Part shown: piece by piece, positions 52,958 to 62,865 of the stretch
How the letters are laid out: every line of letters begins with the position of its first letter
Position numbering within the stretch: position 1 is the first letter of the stretch
Assembly: GCF_006715485.1 (NCBI RefSeq)
Contig: NZ_VFNH01000006.1
Span: 183,764 to 247,763, forward strand
Source: Herbaspirillum sp. SJZ107
GTDB lineage: Bacteria > Pseudomonadota > Gammaproteobacteria > Burkholderiales > Burkholderiaceae_D
Length of the DNA stretch: 64,000 bases
Reading direction: 5' to 3'
Made by a program: the position numbers and the translations under genes
The notes under the pieces: model-generated
Databases searched by the model: none
What the model was told of the DNA's origin: nothing
The model's input: the letters and a program-made list of their open reading frames with translations, nothing else

Positions 52958-53832
52958 GGGCCGGTATTGGTGACGGCGACCGTGGCCGACCCGTCCCTGG
53001 CCAGCACCAGGATCTCGATCGACGTATCCTTGTCACTGTACTTGACGGCATTGATCAGCAGGTTTTCGATCGCCCGGCGCAGCGCCGCGGCGTGCCACCT
53101 GCCGGGAATGCGCTGTCCACCCAGCACGATTTCGCGACCGGACGTCAGCGCCACGCTGGCCACCGCATCGCCGGCCAGTTCGTACAGCTCCGTTGAGGCG
53201 AGTTCGATCATGGTCGTGCCGGCCTCGAGCACCATCATGTCGAGCAGGTCGCACATCATGGTCTCGAGCCTGGCATGCTGGCGCATCGCGACCTCGGCCA
53301 TGCGGCGCACGCGCTCGGGATCGGAGGTCGCGTGAATCACGTTGACGGCTACCGACGCCGCCGCCAGCGGGGTGCGCATATCGTGCGTCAGGGCTGAAAA
53401 GAACTGCTCGCGAATCTGTACCTGGGAATCGGAAAATCCTGTGAGCGACGCGCGCAGCGCGACGTCGATCGCCTTGTTCAAGCGCTCGACCTCGTCGAGT
53501 TCCAGTGCGATGCCGGCGCCGTGCCAGGTGGCCAGGACGGCCGAACGAAACAACTGGAACTCATGCACGATGGAGCCGGCGTTGAAGCGCGTGACGCGGG
53601 CGCGCTGGCCACCGTGCTCCGAGGCGAGCGTGGCGTGGTCGAATGCCGCGGCTTCGCCGACGGTCGTCTCCACCAGGTGCTCGAAAAACAATGGCATGGT
53701 GTTCACCAGCGATGGCAGCGGCACGCTGGCGGCGTACGGGATCTCGCTGCGCACCTGGTCGAGCCAGGCAGCAAGCACCGCATCCTTCGTCGCCGCGAGC
53801 TGTTCAAAGCGTAGGGTGTGTGGAGCCGACAT
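52939..53832 (-). pseudogene. Sensor histidine kinase truncated by the IS6-family element
   Basis: 297-residue frame from ATG at 53832 (AAAGGCGATC upstream); the last residues lie inside the IS. N-terminus: an RsbRD_N-like helical sensor (AVLAAWLDQVRSEIPY, FNAGSIVHEFQLFRSAVLATW). Then the HisKA helix with H-box FFSALTHDMRTPLAAASVAVNVI near residue 160, and the start of the ATPase domain with N-box RRAIENLLINAVKYSDKD. The frame ends at VTNTGP, within the first Gly box; the remaining Gly boxes that hold ATP are gone, so no kinase activity is expected. It lies 96 bp downstream of the sigma-54 activator, same strand. A soluble cytosolic kinase originally. Confidence 0.82.
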
Positions 53833-53928
53833 GATCGCCTTTAAGTGGAATGACGCGCCGCAAGCCTATGTTTGCAACCGTCAATTTTACAACATCGCTA
53901 CACGCGCTTTACGCCCGGCCGCGCCGTC

Positions 53929-55257
<1,329 letters not shown>

Positions 55258-55987
55258 GGCCGATCCTCGTCAGTCGTGCGCTTGCTACAGCGCCGGGTGA
55301 CGCAATAACTTGACGCATTGTAATCGCCCCCCTTTGCGCAAAGATAAAAACCATCCAAATAATTTACATTCTTCTCAAAAACACCATGACGCTATCCGCC
55401 TGGCATGGTGCGTGACGCTAGACAACAACAAAGATTCTGCAAACTCCAAATGTCACATTTGTTTTTACAAAACGCTGGATTTTGTGTCGGAGATTGTCTA
55501 GTATTTAGTAGGAAATTGCCTACATTCTGTTTCTAGAATGCCGCAGCCGCTGCTGGCCGGACCGTCATTGCTTCGCCCCCCAGCGCTTGCAGCGCGCCCG
55601 CAAGGCGCGTGGCGTCACGAGTACACGCCATCTTGGACGGCTGGGGTTGCATATGCGAATTCACTTCACGACGGTTCCAAAACCAGGGCACGCGCTGGCA
55701 CTCTCGCTGCGGCGCGGCGCACGCCAAGCTCCCGACGGCGAAGCGGCTGCCGGATGTCGGCCGTCGACGCTGCGCCACCCGGCGCCGCCGGATCGACGAA
55801 CCGGACAGTAGGGGGAACAGTGTGCAGGGCCGGGACGCATGCCGGCCGCGACGACGCACGCCCGGGCCGTCCCCTGATCGGCCCGACGCCTGGCCGCGCA
55901 GCCTGGTGCATCCCGATTGACTCGACCTGCAGCCCGATATCGTCGCCTGCGCCACTGTTCAACGCGGGTGTTTGAGTGGAGGTTCAC
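55258..55987. other. Divergent intergenic region of the sigma-54 regulator and M6 operon
   Basis: 730 bp with no convincing gene. The first half is AT-rich; it carries a sigma-54-like promoter at 55696-55711. Frames on both strands in the GC-rich half lack ribosome sites. Confidence 0.5.
55696..55711 (+). promoter_or_regulatory. Candidate sigma-54 promoter of the M6 operon
   Basis: TGGCACTCTCGCTGCG has the invariant GG and GC ten bases apart and a perfect TGGCAC -24 box; the -12 box CTGC differs from TTGC by one base. It points at the M6 gene, 277 bases before its start, and faces away from the activator gene. Confidence 0.45.
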
Positions 55988-57826
55988 ATGTGCAATGAAC
56001 ACGGCGTATTCGAAGACGTCTCACGCATCTACGCGGCCAGCCGGCGCGCTCCCGACCCACAGCGGTGCATGGTCGCGCCGTCGCCGGAACTGGATGACCG
56101 GTTGCGCAAGGAACTGGAGGTCATGAAGAGCACCTTTTCGGCAGGCAGCCTGCGCCTGCGCGCCACGCAGCCGCGCCAGGAAGGCTTCGACGACGGCACC
56201 ATCATCCCGCCGGAATACTTCCCGCTCGGGACTCCGCCGAGCGTGATCCGCAACCAGGCGCTCGAGCGCGCGCCGCTGAGCGGCACGGTGCGCATCATCG
56301 TCGTCATGGTCGATTTCGAAGACAAGCCCATGAAGGCGACCAAGAACGACATCCACCAGTTGTTCTTTTCCTCCGGCGTGATCGCCACCGGCAGCGTGCA
56401 CGACTACTACGCCGAGGTCACTAACAACAAGATCAACCTGCAGGGCCAGGTGGTGGGGCCGTTCCGGTTGCCGCACAAGCTTGCCTACTATGCCAACGGG
56501 CATTCGGGCACCGGCGGGGCGCTGCCCAACGCCCAGACCATGGCGCGCGACGCGCTCAACGCGTCCAACCCGAGCGTCAACTTCGCGCCCTACGACAACG
56601 ACGGCAATGGCTTCGTCGATGCCTTCGTCGTCGTCCACGCCGGGTCCGGCGGCGAAGTGACCGGCAAGGTCGGCGACATCTGGTCCCACAAGTGGGTGTT
56701 CAGCGAAGGCGCCGTGACGGCCGACGGCACCAAGGTGTACGCCTATCTGACGGTGCCGGAAGACGGGCGGATCGGCGTCTGCGCCCACGAGCTCGGGCAC
56801 CTGCTGTTCGGGTTTCCCGACCTGTATGACGTCGACGGCAGTTCGTCCGGCATCGGCGGGCATTGCCTGATGGCCTCCGGGAGCTGGGGTGGCGGCGGCG
56901 CCACGCCGACCCATCCATCGGCATGGTGCAAGGCCAACCAGGGCTGGGTCACGGTCGAGAACGTCACGTCCAACGGCAGCCGCTCGATCGCCGACGTCAA
57001 GGACAGCCACAAGGTGCTGCGTATGTGGAAGGACGGCGGCTCGGGCTCCGAATACTTCCTGGTCGAGAACCGTCAGCAGACGCGCTTCGACAAATCGTTA
57101 CCGGGCGCGGGCCTGATGATCTGGCATATCGACGAATCGGTGTCGAGCAACGCCAACGAAACGCGCTACAAGGTGGCGCTGGTCCAGGCCGACAACCGCA
57201 AGGACCTCGAGGGCGGCAAGAACCGCGGTGACGCCGGCGACGTCTATCCCGGCACCAGCAACAACACCTCGTTCTCGAACAGTTCGTCGCCGAACTCGAA
57301 ATCCTATGCCGGCCAGAGCACCTGCGTGTCGGTGACCAGCATCAGCGCGCCCGGTCCGGTCATGACCGCCAACGTCACCGTGAAATGCACGCCGAAGCTG
57401 GGCAAGGAACTCATGAAGGACAAGGAACTGGTGCTGGAAAAGCCGGTACGCGACAAGGTGCCCGAAAAGCCATTCGCTGACAAGCTGATCGAAAAGCCGC
57501 AAATCGACAAGTCGCTTACCTACGAGAAGCCGACCGACAAGCCGGCCGACAAGCCGAGGGAGGGCGGGCTGCCGGGCCGCCTGACCAGCGCCAGCCCGGC
57601 AGGGGACGCGCACATCGAGGCGCGCATGGCGCAGCTCGAATCGGTTGTCGGGTCGCTGATCGGCCAGCCCGGCGCCGCCGCGGCGCAACCGTTCATCGCC
57701 GCCCAGTTGCGTCCCGACCTTAGCCAGGGCGCGCTGGCCGCCGAGGACGAGAACGCTCAGGAAGCGATGCAGCGCGGCGACGCCGGCGCCAAGCGCTCGT
57801 TCGACACCAAGCTTGGCGACGGCTGA
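55988..57826 (+). CDS. M6-family metallopeptidase without signal peptide
   Basis: 612 residues from ATG at 55988, which has GGAGG six bases upstream; a GTG at 55976 is less likely. No signal peptide (MCNEHGVFEDVSRIYAAS), unusual for secreted M6 (immune inhibitor A type) enzymes. After about 100 residues the catalytic domain runs from VRIIVVMVDFEDKPM through YYAEVTNNKI and NDGNGFVDAFVVVHAG to the zinc site CAHELGHLLFGFPDLYD (His at residue 267), then MASGSWGGGG, PSAWCKANQGW and MIWHIDE. Residues about 475-530 are a Lys/Asp/Glu/Pro repeat (LEKPVRDKVPEKPFADK and on), followed by a short helix. First gene of a tight operon with two ATP-grasp-type proteins. Confidence 0.88.
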   Translation: MCNEHGVFEDVSRIYAASRRAPDPQRCMVAPSPELDDRLRKELEVMKSTFSAGSLRLRATQPRQEGFDDGTIIPPEYFPLGTPPSVIRNQALERAPLSGTVRIIVVMVDFEDKPMKATKNDIHQLFFSSGVIATGSVHDYYAEVTNNKINLQGQVVGPFRLPHKLAYYANGHSGTGGALPNAQTMARDALNASNPSVNFAPYDNDGNGFVDAFVVVHAGSGGEVTGKVGDIWSHKWVFSEGAVTADGTKVYAYLTVPEDGRIGVCAHELGHLLFGFPDLYDVDGSSSGIGGHCLMASGSWGGGGATPTHPSAWCKANQGWVTVENVTSNGSRSIADVKDSHKVLRMWKDGGSGSEYFLVENRQQTRFDKSLPGAGLMIWHIDESVSSNANETRYKVALVQADNRKDLEGGKNRGDAGDVYPGTSNNTSFSNSSSPNSKSYAGQSTCVSVTSISAPGPVMTANVTVKCTPKLGKELMKDKELVLEKPVRDKVPEKPFADKLIEKPQIDKSLTYEKPTDKPADKPREGGLPGRLTSASPAGDAHIEARMAQLESVVGSLIGQPGAAAAQPFIAAQLRPDLSQGALAAEDENAQEAMQRGDAGAKRSFDTKLGDG

Positions 57827-57832
57827 GCGGCG

Positions 57833-58630
57833 ATGATGCTCGTGATCCGCCACCTGGTCGATCCGGTCGCCGACGCGCTCGCGGCGGCGCTCGGCCCTGG
57901 CCTGCGCAGCCTGTACATCGAGGGCTGGCTCGCCAGCTGCAGCATCACGCATACGGTCGGCCTGGACGGGGTGGCGACGCGGATCGAACAGGGCGACGCC
58001 GGCGTGCTGCTGGACGGATCGACTGGCATCGTCCTGAACCGGATCGCGTACGTGCCGACGCCGGCGTTCCACGCAGCGCGCGCGGTCGACCGCGATTATG
58101 CCGGCGTCGAGGCGATGGCGGTGTTCTGGAGCTGCCTGGAGGGCCTGTGCTGCCCGGTGCTCAACAGCGCCGCGGCGCTGCGCATGGCCGGCCAGGCGCA
58201 GTCGGCCCTCGGCGGCGCCGCCCAGGCCGTGTGCGCGGGCGTGAACACGCGCACGCTGCGCATGACGACCCGCGCGGCTCTGGACGACTGCGCCGGGTTC
58301 TCACCGTTCGGCGGAGGACCCAGCGGGGTCGCCGTCGGCGCGCCGGGCTTGCGCTGGCTGCCCGAGGACGGCGAGCGCGGCGAGCTCTGGATCGTCGGCG
58401 ACCAGGTGCTGGGCGCCCTGGAGGGCGTGGCGACCGACGCCGTGCGCAATCTCGCCGGACGTATCGGGCTCGGTTTCGGCGTGCTCGGCTTCGTCCGGGC
58501 GCGGCCCGGTCCATGGTTGTGGGCGAGCTTCGACGCGCTGCCGCTCGATGTCCCGGCCGCCGTGATCGAGGCGCTGGTCGCGTTCGTCGCGCGCCATGCG
58601 CCAGCCACCATACAAGGAGACCCGACATGA
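57833..58630 (+). CDS. Degenerate ATP-grasp-like protein
   Basis: 265 residues from ATG at 57833, seven bases after the peptidase stop; the stop overlaps the next gene by ATGA. It resembles the pre-ATP-grasp and core layout of peptide ligases: TGIVLNRIAYVPTP, YAGVEAMAVFWSCLEGLCCPVLNSAAALRMAGQAQ, a mid region with LRWLPEDGERGELWIVGDQVLG, and LAGRIGLGFGVLGFVRARPGPWLWASFDALP where active enzymes carry the metal-binding DxK-ExNP residues, here missing. So it is probably a non-catalytic partner of the ATP-grasp ligase encoded next. The homology is a pattern judgement, not a search result. Confidence 0.6.
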   Translation: MMLVIRHLVDPVADALAAALGPGLRSLYIEGWLASCSITHTVGLDGVATRIEQGDAGVLLDGSTGIVLNRIAYVPTPAFHAARAVDRDYAGVEAMAVFWSCLEGLCCPVLNSAAALRMAGQAQSALGGAAQAVCAGVNTRTLRMTTRAALDDCAGFSPFGGGPSGVAVGAPGLRWLPEDGERGELWIVGDQVLGALEGVATDAVRNLAGRIGLGFGVLGFVRARPGPWLWASFDALPLDVPAAVIEALVAFVARHAPATIQGDPT

Positions 58631-59559
58631 TACTGTTGGCCGGTATCGCTTCCGAGCCGCCGATCGCACTGGCCGCCGACAGCGCCGCCGCACTCGGCAT
58701 CGAGTGCGTGCTGCTGAACCAGCGCGCGTTCGCGCACGACGACATCGAATTCGAATACGCGGACGGCCGCTGCCGCGGCGCGCTGACGAGCGCCGGACAG
58801 GTGTATCCGCTCGAGTGCTTCAGCGGCATCTACCTGCGCACGATCGATGCCGCCAGCCTGCCGGAACTGTCGCGCGCGGCGCGCGCCTGGGACCGCGAAC
58901 GGACCGAGGCGCGCACGCACGCCTGGGCCGAGATACTGACCCAATGGGCCGAGGTGGCGCCGCAACGAGTCGCGAACCGGCTGTCGGCGACGTTGTCCAA
59001 CTTTTCGAAGCCGTACCAGTTGCAAGTGATCCGCGCGGCCGGCTTCGCCGTCCCGGAGACCATCGTGACCAACGACCCGGCCGCCGTGCACGCCTTCAAC
59101 GAGCGCCACCGGCGCGTGATCTACAAGTCGACCAGCTCGGTGCGCTCGATCGTGCGCATGCTGGACGACGCCGCGCTCGCGCAGCTCGACCGCGTGCGCG
59201 CGCTGCCCACCCAATTCCAGCAATTCATCGACGGCGAGAACGTACGCGTGCACGTGGTTGGCGACGCCGTGTTCGCCGCGCGCATCGTCAGCGAGGCGGT
59301 CGACTACCGCTACGCCGGCAGGGACGGGCTCGACGTCGACATGCTGTCGTTCCAGCCGCCCGACGACATTGTGGAACGCTGCCGCGTCCTGGCGCGCAAC
59401 CTGGCATTGCCTTTCTGCGGCATCGACTTCAAGGTGCGTCCGGGTGGGCAGTACGTGTGCTTCGAGGTCAATCCGTCGCCGGCCTACAGCTATTACCAGA
59501 TGCAGACCGCCAGCCCGATATCCGACGCGCTGGTGCGCTACCTCGCCGGGCAGGCGTAA
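58627..59559 (+). CDS. RimK/MvdD-like ATP-grasp ligase
   Basis: 310 residues from ATG at 58627 with AAGGAGACCC upstream. N-terminal pre-ATP-grasp part (FSGIYLRTIDAASLPEL), then the ATP-grasp fold: KPYQLQVIRAAGFAVPETIVTNDPAAV, the first Lys in HRRVIYKSTSSVRSIVRML, LPTQFQQFIDGENVRVHVVGDAVFAARI, and the metal site CGIDFKVRPGGQYVCFEVNPSPAYSYYQ with Asp, Glu and Asn ligands. Enzymes like this join a carboxylate to an amine or hydroxyl by acyl-phosphate, as in RimK and graspetide macrocyclases. The substrate here is unknown; context suggests a peptide or protein made by this operon. Confidence 0.82.
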   Translation: MILLAGIASEPPIALAADSAAALGIECVLLNQRAFAHDDIEFEYADGRCRGALTSAGQVYPLECFSGIYLRTIDAASLPELSRAARAWDRERTEARTHAWAEILTQWAEVAPQRVANRLSATLSNFSKPYQLQVIRAAGFAVPETIVTNDPAAVHAFNERHRRVIYKSTSSVRSIVRMLDDAALAQLDRVRALPTQFQQFIDGENVRVHVVGDAVFAARIVSEAVDYRYAGRDGLDVDMLSFQPPDDIVERCRVLARNLALPFCGIDFKVRPGGQYVCFEVNPSPAYSYYQMQTASPISDALVRYLAGQA

Positions 59560-59579
59560 CGCATAAAGAGGAGTGACGC

Positions 59580-59873
59580 ATGGTGCAAGCTGTCGAAAAC
59601 TGGTGTTGGCTGACCGGGCAGGTGCAGGGCTGCAGGGAACTGGCCCAGTACCTGGAACTGGAGATGCGGGTCGACGCATCCATGGCGGTCGAGGGCTACC
59701 CTGATCTGCTGGAACAATACCTCGGACAAACGGTGCGCATCCGGATCGCGGGCGCGGCCGCGCCAGGGACGGGGCAGCAGGTCAGGCTGCGGGCGCGCCT
59801 GGCGGGGCCGGGCGTCATCTGGGGCGACGCCGACACGCTCGCGCTCGAGCCAGGCCGGCGCAGCGCGCGCTGA
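59580..59873 (+). CDS. Small operon protein of unknown role
   Basis: 97 residues from ATG at 59580, with AAGAGGAGTGACGC upstream. It opens WCWLTGQVQGCRELAQYLELEMRVDA and continues with beta-rich segments (LLEQYLGQTVRIRIAG, QQVRLRARLAGPGVIWGDADTLALEPG). It looks like one compact beta domain. It lies 20 bp after the ATP-grasp gene. It could be a modification substrate, a binding partner or an adaptor; no precursor-like core repeat is seen. Confidence 0.65.
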   Translation: MVQAVENWCWLTGQVQGCRELAQYLELEMRVDASMAVEGYPDLLEQYLGQTVRIRIAGAAAPGTGQQVRLRARLAGPGVIWGDADTLALEPGRRSAR

Positions 59874-60009
59874 GCGGGCCAGAGGCGCCGGCCGCCGGCC
59901 GGTCGGACCGGCGCGCACGAGCCGCGCCGCGGGGTGACAGGGCGCCGGACGAGGTCGCACGGCGCTCGTCGCGCCGTCGTACAGGGAACAGCAAGACCGG
60001 GAGAGCGGC

Positions 60010-61944
60010 ATGCAGGTATTCAAACACGCCAGCGCAGCGGTGGACGACCCCGCACCGCTGACCAAGATCGTGGTCGCCATCCATGGCATCGGCAAGCAGC
60101 ACCGCAGCGAAACCATCCGCTCGGTGGCGCGCCGCTTCGGCGACCGCGCCGAGCCGGCGATCCCGGTCCTGCCACTGGGCTACTTCAGTGTCGTCGAAGG
60201 CAGCAAGGTACGCTGGAGCCGGCTGGAGACGGACGACGAAACGCTCGCGGATATCGGCTTCGCCGAGGTGTTCTGGGCGGATATCCCGGACGAGCTGGTG
60301 CGCGCCGACGACACGCTCGAAGAGACCAAGGCATGGGCCGCGACGCTGGTCAGCCGCGCCGACGCCATCTACGAGAAGCAGGTGCGCCGCCAGCCGGCCG
60401 GCCGTGCACTCGAGTCCGAGGATTTTCGACAAGCGGCGGACGCCATCGACACCATCATCGACGGCATCGGCGTGATCGAGGGGCTGGGCCGGGTGGCCGG
60501 CAAGGTGGGACTGCCCAGCTTCGAGGTGGGCCAGCTGCTGCGCGACTACGCCGGCGACGTGCAGACGGTCACCGAATTCCCGCACTACCGCAACAAGATC
60601 CTGTACCGCTTCCATGCGGCGCTCAACGGCATCGTGGATGCATTCAACCAGGAGTTCAAGCGGCCGCCCGAGATCCACCTGGTGGCCCACAGCGAAGGCA
60701 CCGTCATCAGCCTGCTAGCGCTGCTGCAGGCGCTGTCGGACATGCCGATCGACGATCCGGCCGGCCAAGGCGTTGCGCAACCCGGCCATTGGGTGCAAAA
60801 CGTGCGCGGCCTGATGACGCTCGGCTCGCCGATCGACAAGCACATCGCGCTCTGGCCCGGCCTGTGGCGCGAATTCGCCTTCACTACGACGATCGACCAG
60901 GGTGTGCTGGTGCAGCCTGCGCGGCCGGGCGCGCACGCGGTGCTGCTGAAACAGCAGATCAAGTGGCGCAATTACTTCGACTACGGCGACCCGGTCGGCT
61001 TCCGGCTCGACGAGGCGCGGCGCACGCTGGTCGACGACATGGGCTGCGCGGCGTTCGAATTCGACACCGCCGACCACGACTTCGGTTTCAGCCGCTACTG
61101 GCTCCCCGGCAAGGCGCATGTCGACTACTGGCGCGACCCCGACCTGTTCCGACACTTCATCGACACCGTGGTGAAGACGCCCGCGGATGCCTCGGTCAAG
61201 CCGCCCCCGAACCGCTTCCTGCCCCACCATGTGGCCAAGGGCATGCCGTACCTGCTCGCCTATGCGATCCACTGCGGCGCCGTCGTCATGTTGCTGCGCG
61301 CCCTGGTCGCGCCAGGGTCCGCGCCCGGGTTGCTCGCGACCGTGGCCGCTGTCGGGATCCTGGGCACGCTGCTGGCCGCGCTCACGGTCGTGGCGCGCCT
61401 GCCGCGCCTGACCCGGCCGGCGCCGCGCTGGGCCTTGCTGGCCGCGCTGTGCCTAGTGGCCGCGCTGGCGGCGCTGCGCTGGTTGCCGGCGCCGTTTGCC
61501 CAAGCCGCCGGCAACGCGGTGGCGGCGCTCTGGCCGGACACCACGCTGGACCAGGCGCAGGCCGGGCGCTACCTGGTCGGCGGACTGGCCGCCGCCGTTG
61601 GCGCGGCGGCATGGCTGCTGCCGCGACGCGCAGGCCTGCGCAACCGCAAGCCACTGGTCATCGTCACGTCGGCGCTGGTCGCGGCTGCGGCCCTGCTGGC
61701 GCGCGGCAGCGTTGAGGGGATCGGGTTGACGCAGGGTGCCGCCCTGGCCGCGTTCGCCCTGCTCTGGGCGTTCGGCATCATCCTGTTCGACCTGGCCTTC
61801 GTCTGGCATCGCTACATCCGTCAAGCGGTGTGCGTGCGCACGCTGCGCGCGTGGCGTCGCCACACCGATCCGGAACCGGACCCCTACCTCGGGCTGGGAA
61901 AGAGCACGCTCCAGGCGCAGATCGATGCACGGCAGCAGCGCTGA
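60010..61944 (+). CDS. Membrane-anchored alpha/beta hydrolase (lipase-like)
   Basis: 644 residues from ATG at 60010 with CGGGAGAGCGGC upstream. N-terminal alpha/beta hydrolase fold: KIVVAIHGIGKQHRSETI (oxyanion region), EIHLVAHSEGTVISLLALLQAL with nucleophile Ser in AHSEG, MTLGSPIDKH, and possibly catalytic His in the RYWLPGKAHVDYW segment. From residue about 415 on there are six or so hydrophobic helices (AYAIHCGAVVMLLRALV, LLATVAAVGILGTLLAALTVVA, and others) and a basic tail. So the hydrolase faces the cytosol from a membrane anchor. It is 136 bp after the small gene and may belong to the same operon. Confidence 0.75.
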   Translation: MQVFKHASAAVDDPAPLTKIVVAIHGIGKQHRSETIRSVARRFGDRAEPAIPVLPLGYFSVVEGSKVRWSRLETDDETLADIGFAEVFWADIPDELVRADDTLEETKAWAATLVSRADAIYEKQVRRQPAGRALESEDFRQAADAIDTIIDGIGVIEGLGRVAGKVGLPSFEVGQLLRDYAGDVQTVTEFPHYRNKILYRFHAALNGIVDAFNQEFKRPPEIHLVAHSEGTVISLLALLQALSDMPIDDPAGQGVAQPGHWVQNVRGLMTLGSPIDKHIALWPGLWREFAFTTTIDQGVLVQPARPGAHAVLLKQQIKWRNYFDYGDPVGFRLDEARRTLVDDMGCAAFEFDTADHDFGFSRYWLPGKAHVDYWRDPDLFRHFIDTVVKTPADASVKPPPNRFLPHHVAKGMPYLLAYAIHCGAVVMLLRALVAPGSAPGLLATVAAVGILGTLLAALTVVARLPRLTRPAPRWALLAALCLVAALAALRWLPAPFAQAAGNAVAALWPDTTLDQAQAGRYLVGGLAAAVGAAAWLLPRRAGLRNRKPLVIVTSALVAAAALLARGSVEGIGLTQGAALAAFALLWAFGIILFDLAFVWHRYIRQAVCVRTLRAWRRHTDPEPDPYLGLGKSTLQAQIDARQQR

Positions 61945-62009
61945 TCCGGCCACAGGCAACGCCGGCCGCACGGCGCCATTCGGGAACGCCAGGCCGGTGC
62001 CCGCGTGCC

Positions 62010-62336
62010 TCAGTACGAAATCGAGAAGCCGGCGTCGCGCACGTGTTCGACCAGCGCGTCCAGCACCTTCCTGCAGTGCGCCGGCTTGACGCTCCACACG
62101 CGCCAGCTTTCACTGCCATCCTGCCGGTTCGTGATCGCGCCGAGCATCTCGTCGTCGACCATGAAGAACCACTGGTGCGCGCGCCAGACGCCGTCGCCTT
62201 CCGCCGACGGGTTCAGCGTCGGCTTCCACAACGCGGCGCACAGGTCCGCGCCCGCTACCCATACGATGGGTGTGGTCGAGCCCATGGTGTCGAACAATTC
62301 CGGATCTGCTGGTTGCAAGGCCATCTTGGCATCCAT
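62010..62336 (-). CDS. Small hypothetical protein, convergent to the operon
   Basis: 108 residues from ATG at 62336. Sequence has a DUF-like beta pattern: STTPIVWVAGADLCAALWKPTLNP, VWRAHQWFFMVDDEMLGAITN, WRVWSVKPAHCRKVLDALVEHVRDAGFSISY. Four Trp, no signal. Convergent with the hydrolase gene (65 bp apart). No family recognised; could be an immunity or regulatory gene, which is a guess. Confidence 0.55.
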   Translation of the reverse strand: MDAKMALQPADPELFDTMGSTTPIVWVAGADLCAALWKPTLNPSAEGDGVWRAHQWFFMVDDEMLGAITNRQDGSESWRVWSVKPAHCRKVLDALVEHVRDAGFSISY

Positions 62337-62580
62337 CCTCTGGGAGCGGGGTCGAGCGCGGCGTCACCGGCTGGTGTTTCGCTACGACAACGCAACAATA
62401 CTGCCGCAAAACAGCAGGCCGTGCAATCGACAGCGCCGTAGAATGAGCAAGTAACACGACAGGCATGCAACGGTCTTGCCGCATGCCCGGCGAACGCCGC
62501 GCCGGCATGGATGCCGCGGGTCGCGCACAGGTGGAATAGACGGAAAAGAAAGGCAAGTCGAATATCGTGGAGTGAAAAAA

Positions 62581-62865
62581 ATGAAAACTGAAATTCAGGT
62601 TTTGTGCGCTTCAATATTAATTTTTTCCTCCTCACCGACCGATGCGGATACGATAAACAGGGTTTATCTGGACAGAAAAAATAATGTGCACGTAATTACG
62701 GAACAAGGCTTGCATCGGCAAGTGACACGGCACGGCAATGCGATAGCACCAAAGGTTGCGCCTGACAATAAAACCGCTGCATGGCTGGTTGCAAATACAT
62801 GGATCGCAGAGGCTTTGTTGCATAAATGGCCCGGCAGCAGCCAGGTTGGAGCCCGGGTAAACTGA
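62581..62865 (+). pseudogene. Exported small protein cut by an IS5-family element
   Basis: Starts MKTEIQVLCASILIFSSSPTDA, a signal peptide, then TINRVYLDRKNNVHVITEQGLHRQVTRHGNAIAPKVAPDNKTAAWLVANTW. The region ends inside the left end of the following IS, so the original C-terminus is lost. AT content here is higher than in the neighbours. No family known; the YLDRKNNVHVITEQG pattern recalls beta-propeller-like repeats. Confidence 0.5.

Noticed and set aside
58096..59679. Long minus-strand frame of 527 codons opposite the ATP-grasp gene
   Set aside because: Shadow frame of GC-rich coding DNA: low-complexity Arg/Ala/His content, no ribosome site, covers two overlapping genes.
59934..61715. 593-codon plus-strand frame overlapping the hydrolase gene in another frame
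   Set aside because: Extremely Arg/Ala/Gly-rich; the overlapping frame has the GxSxG-type and membrane pattern of a real protein.
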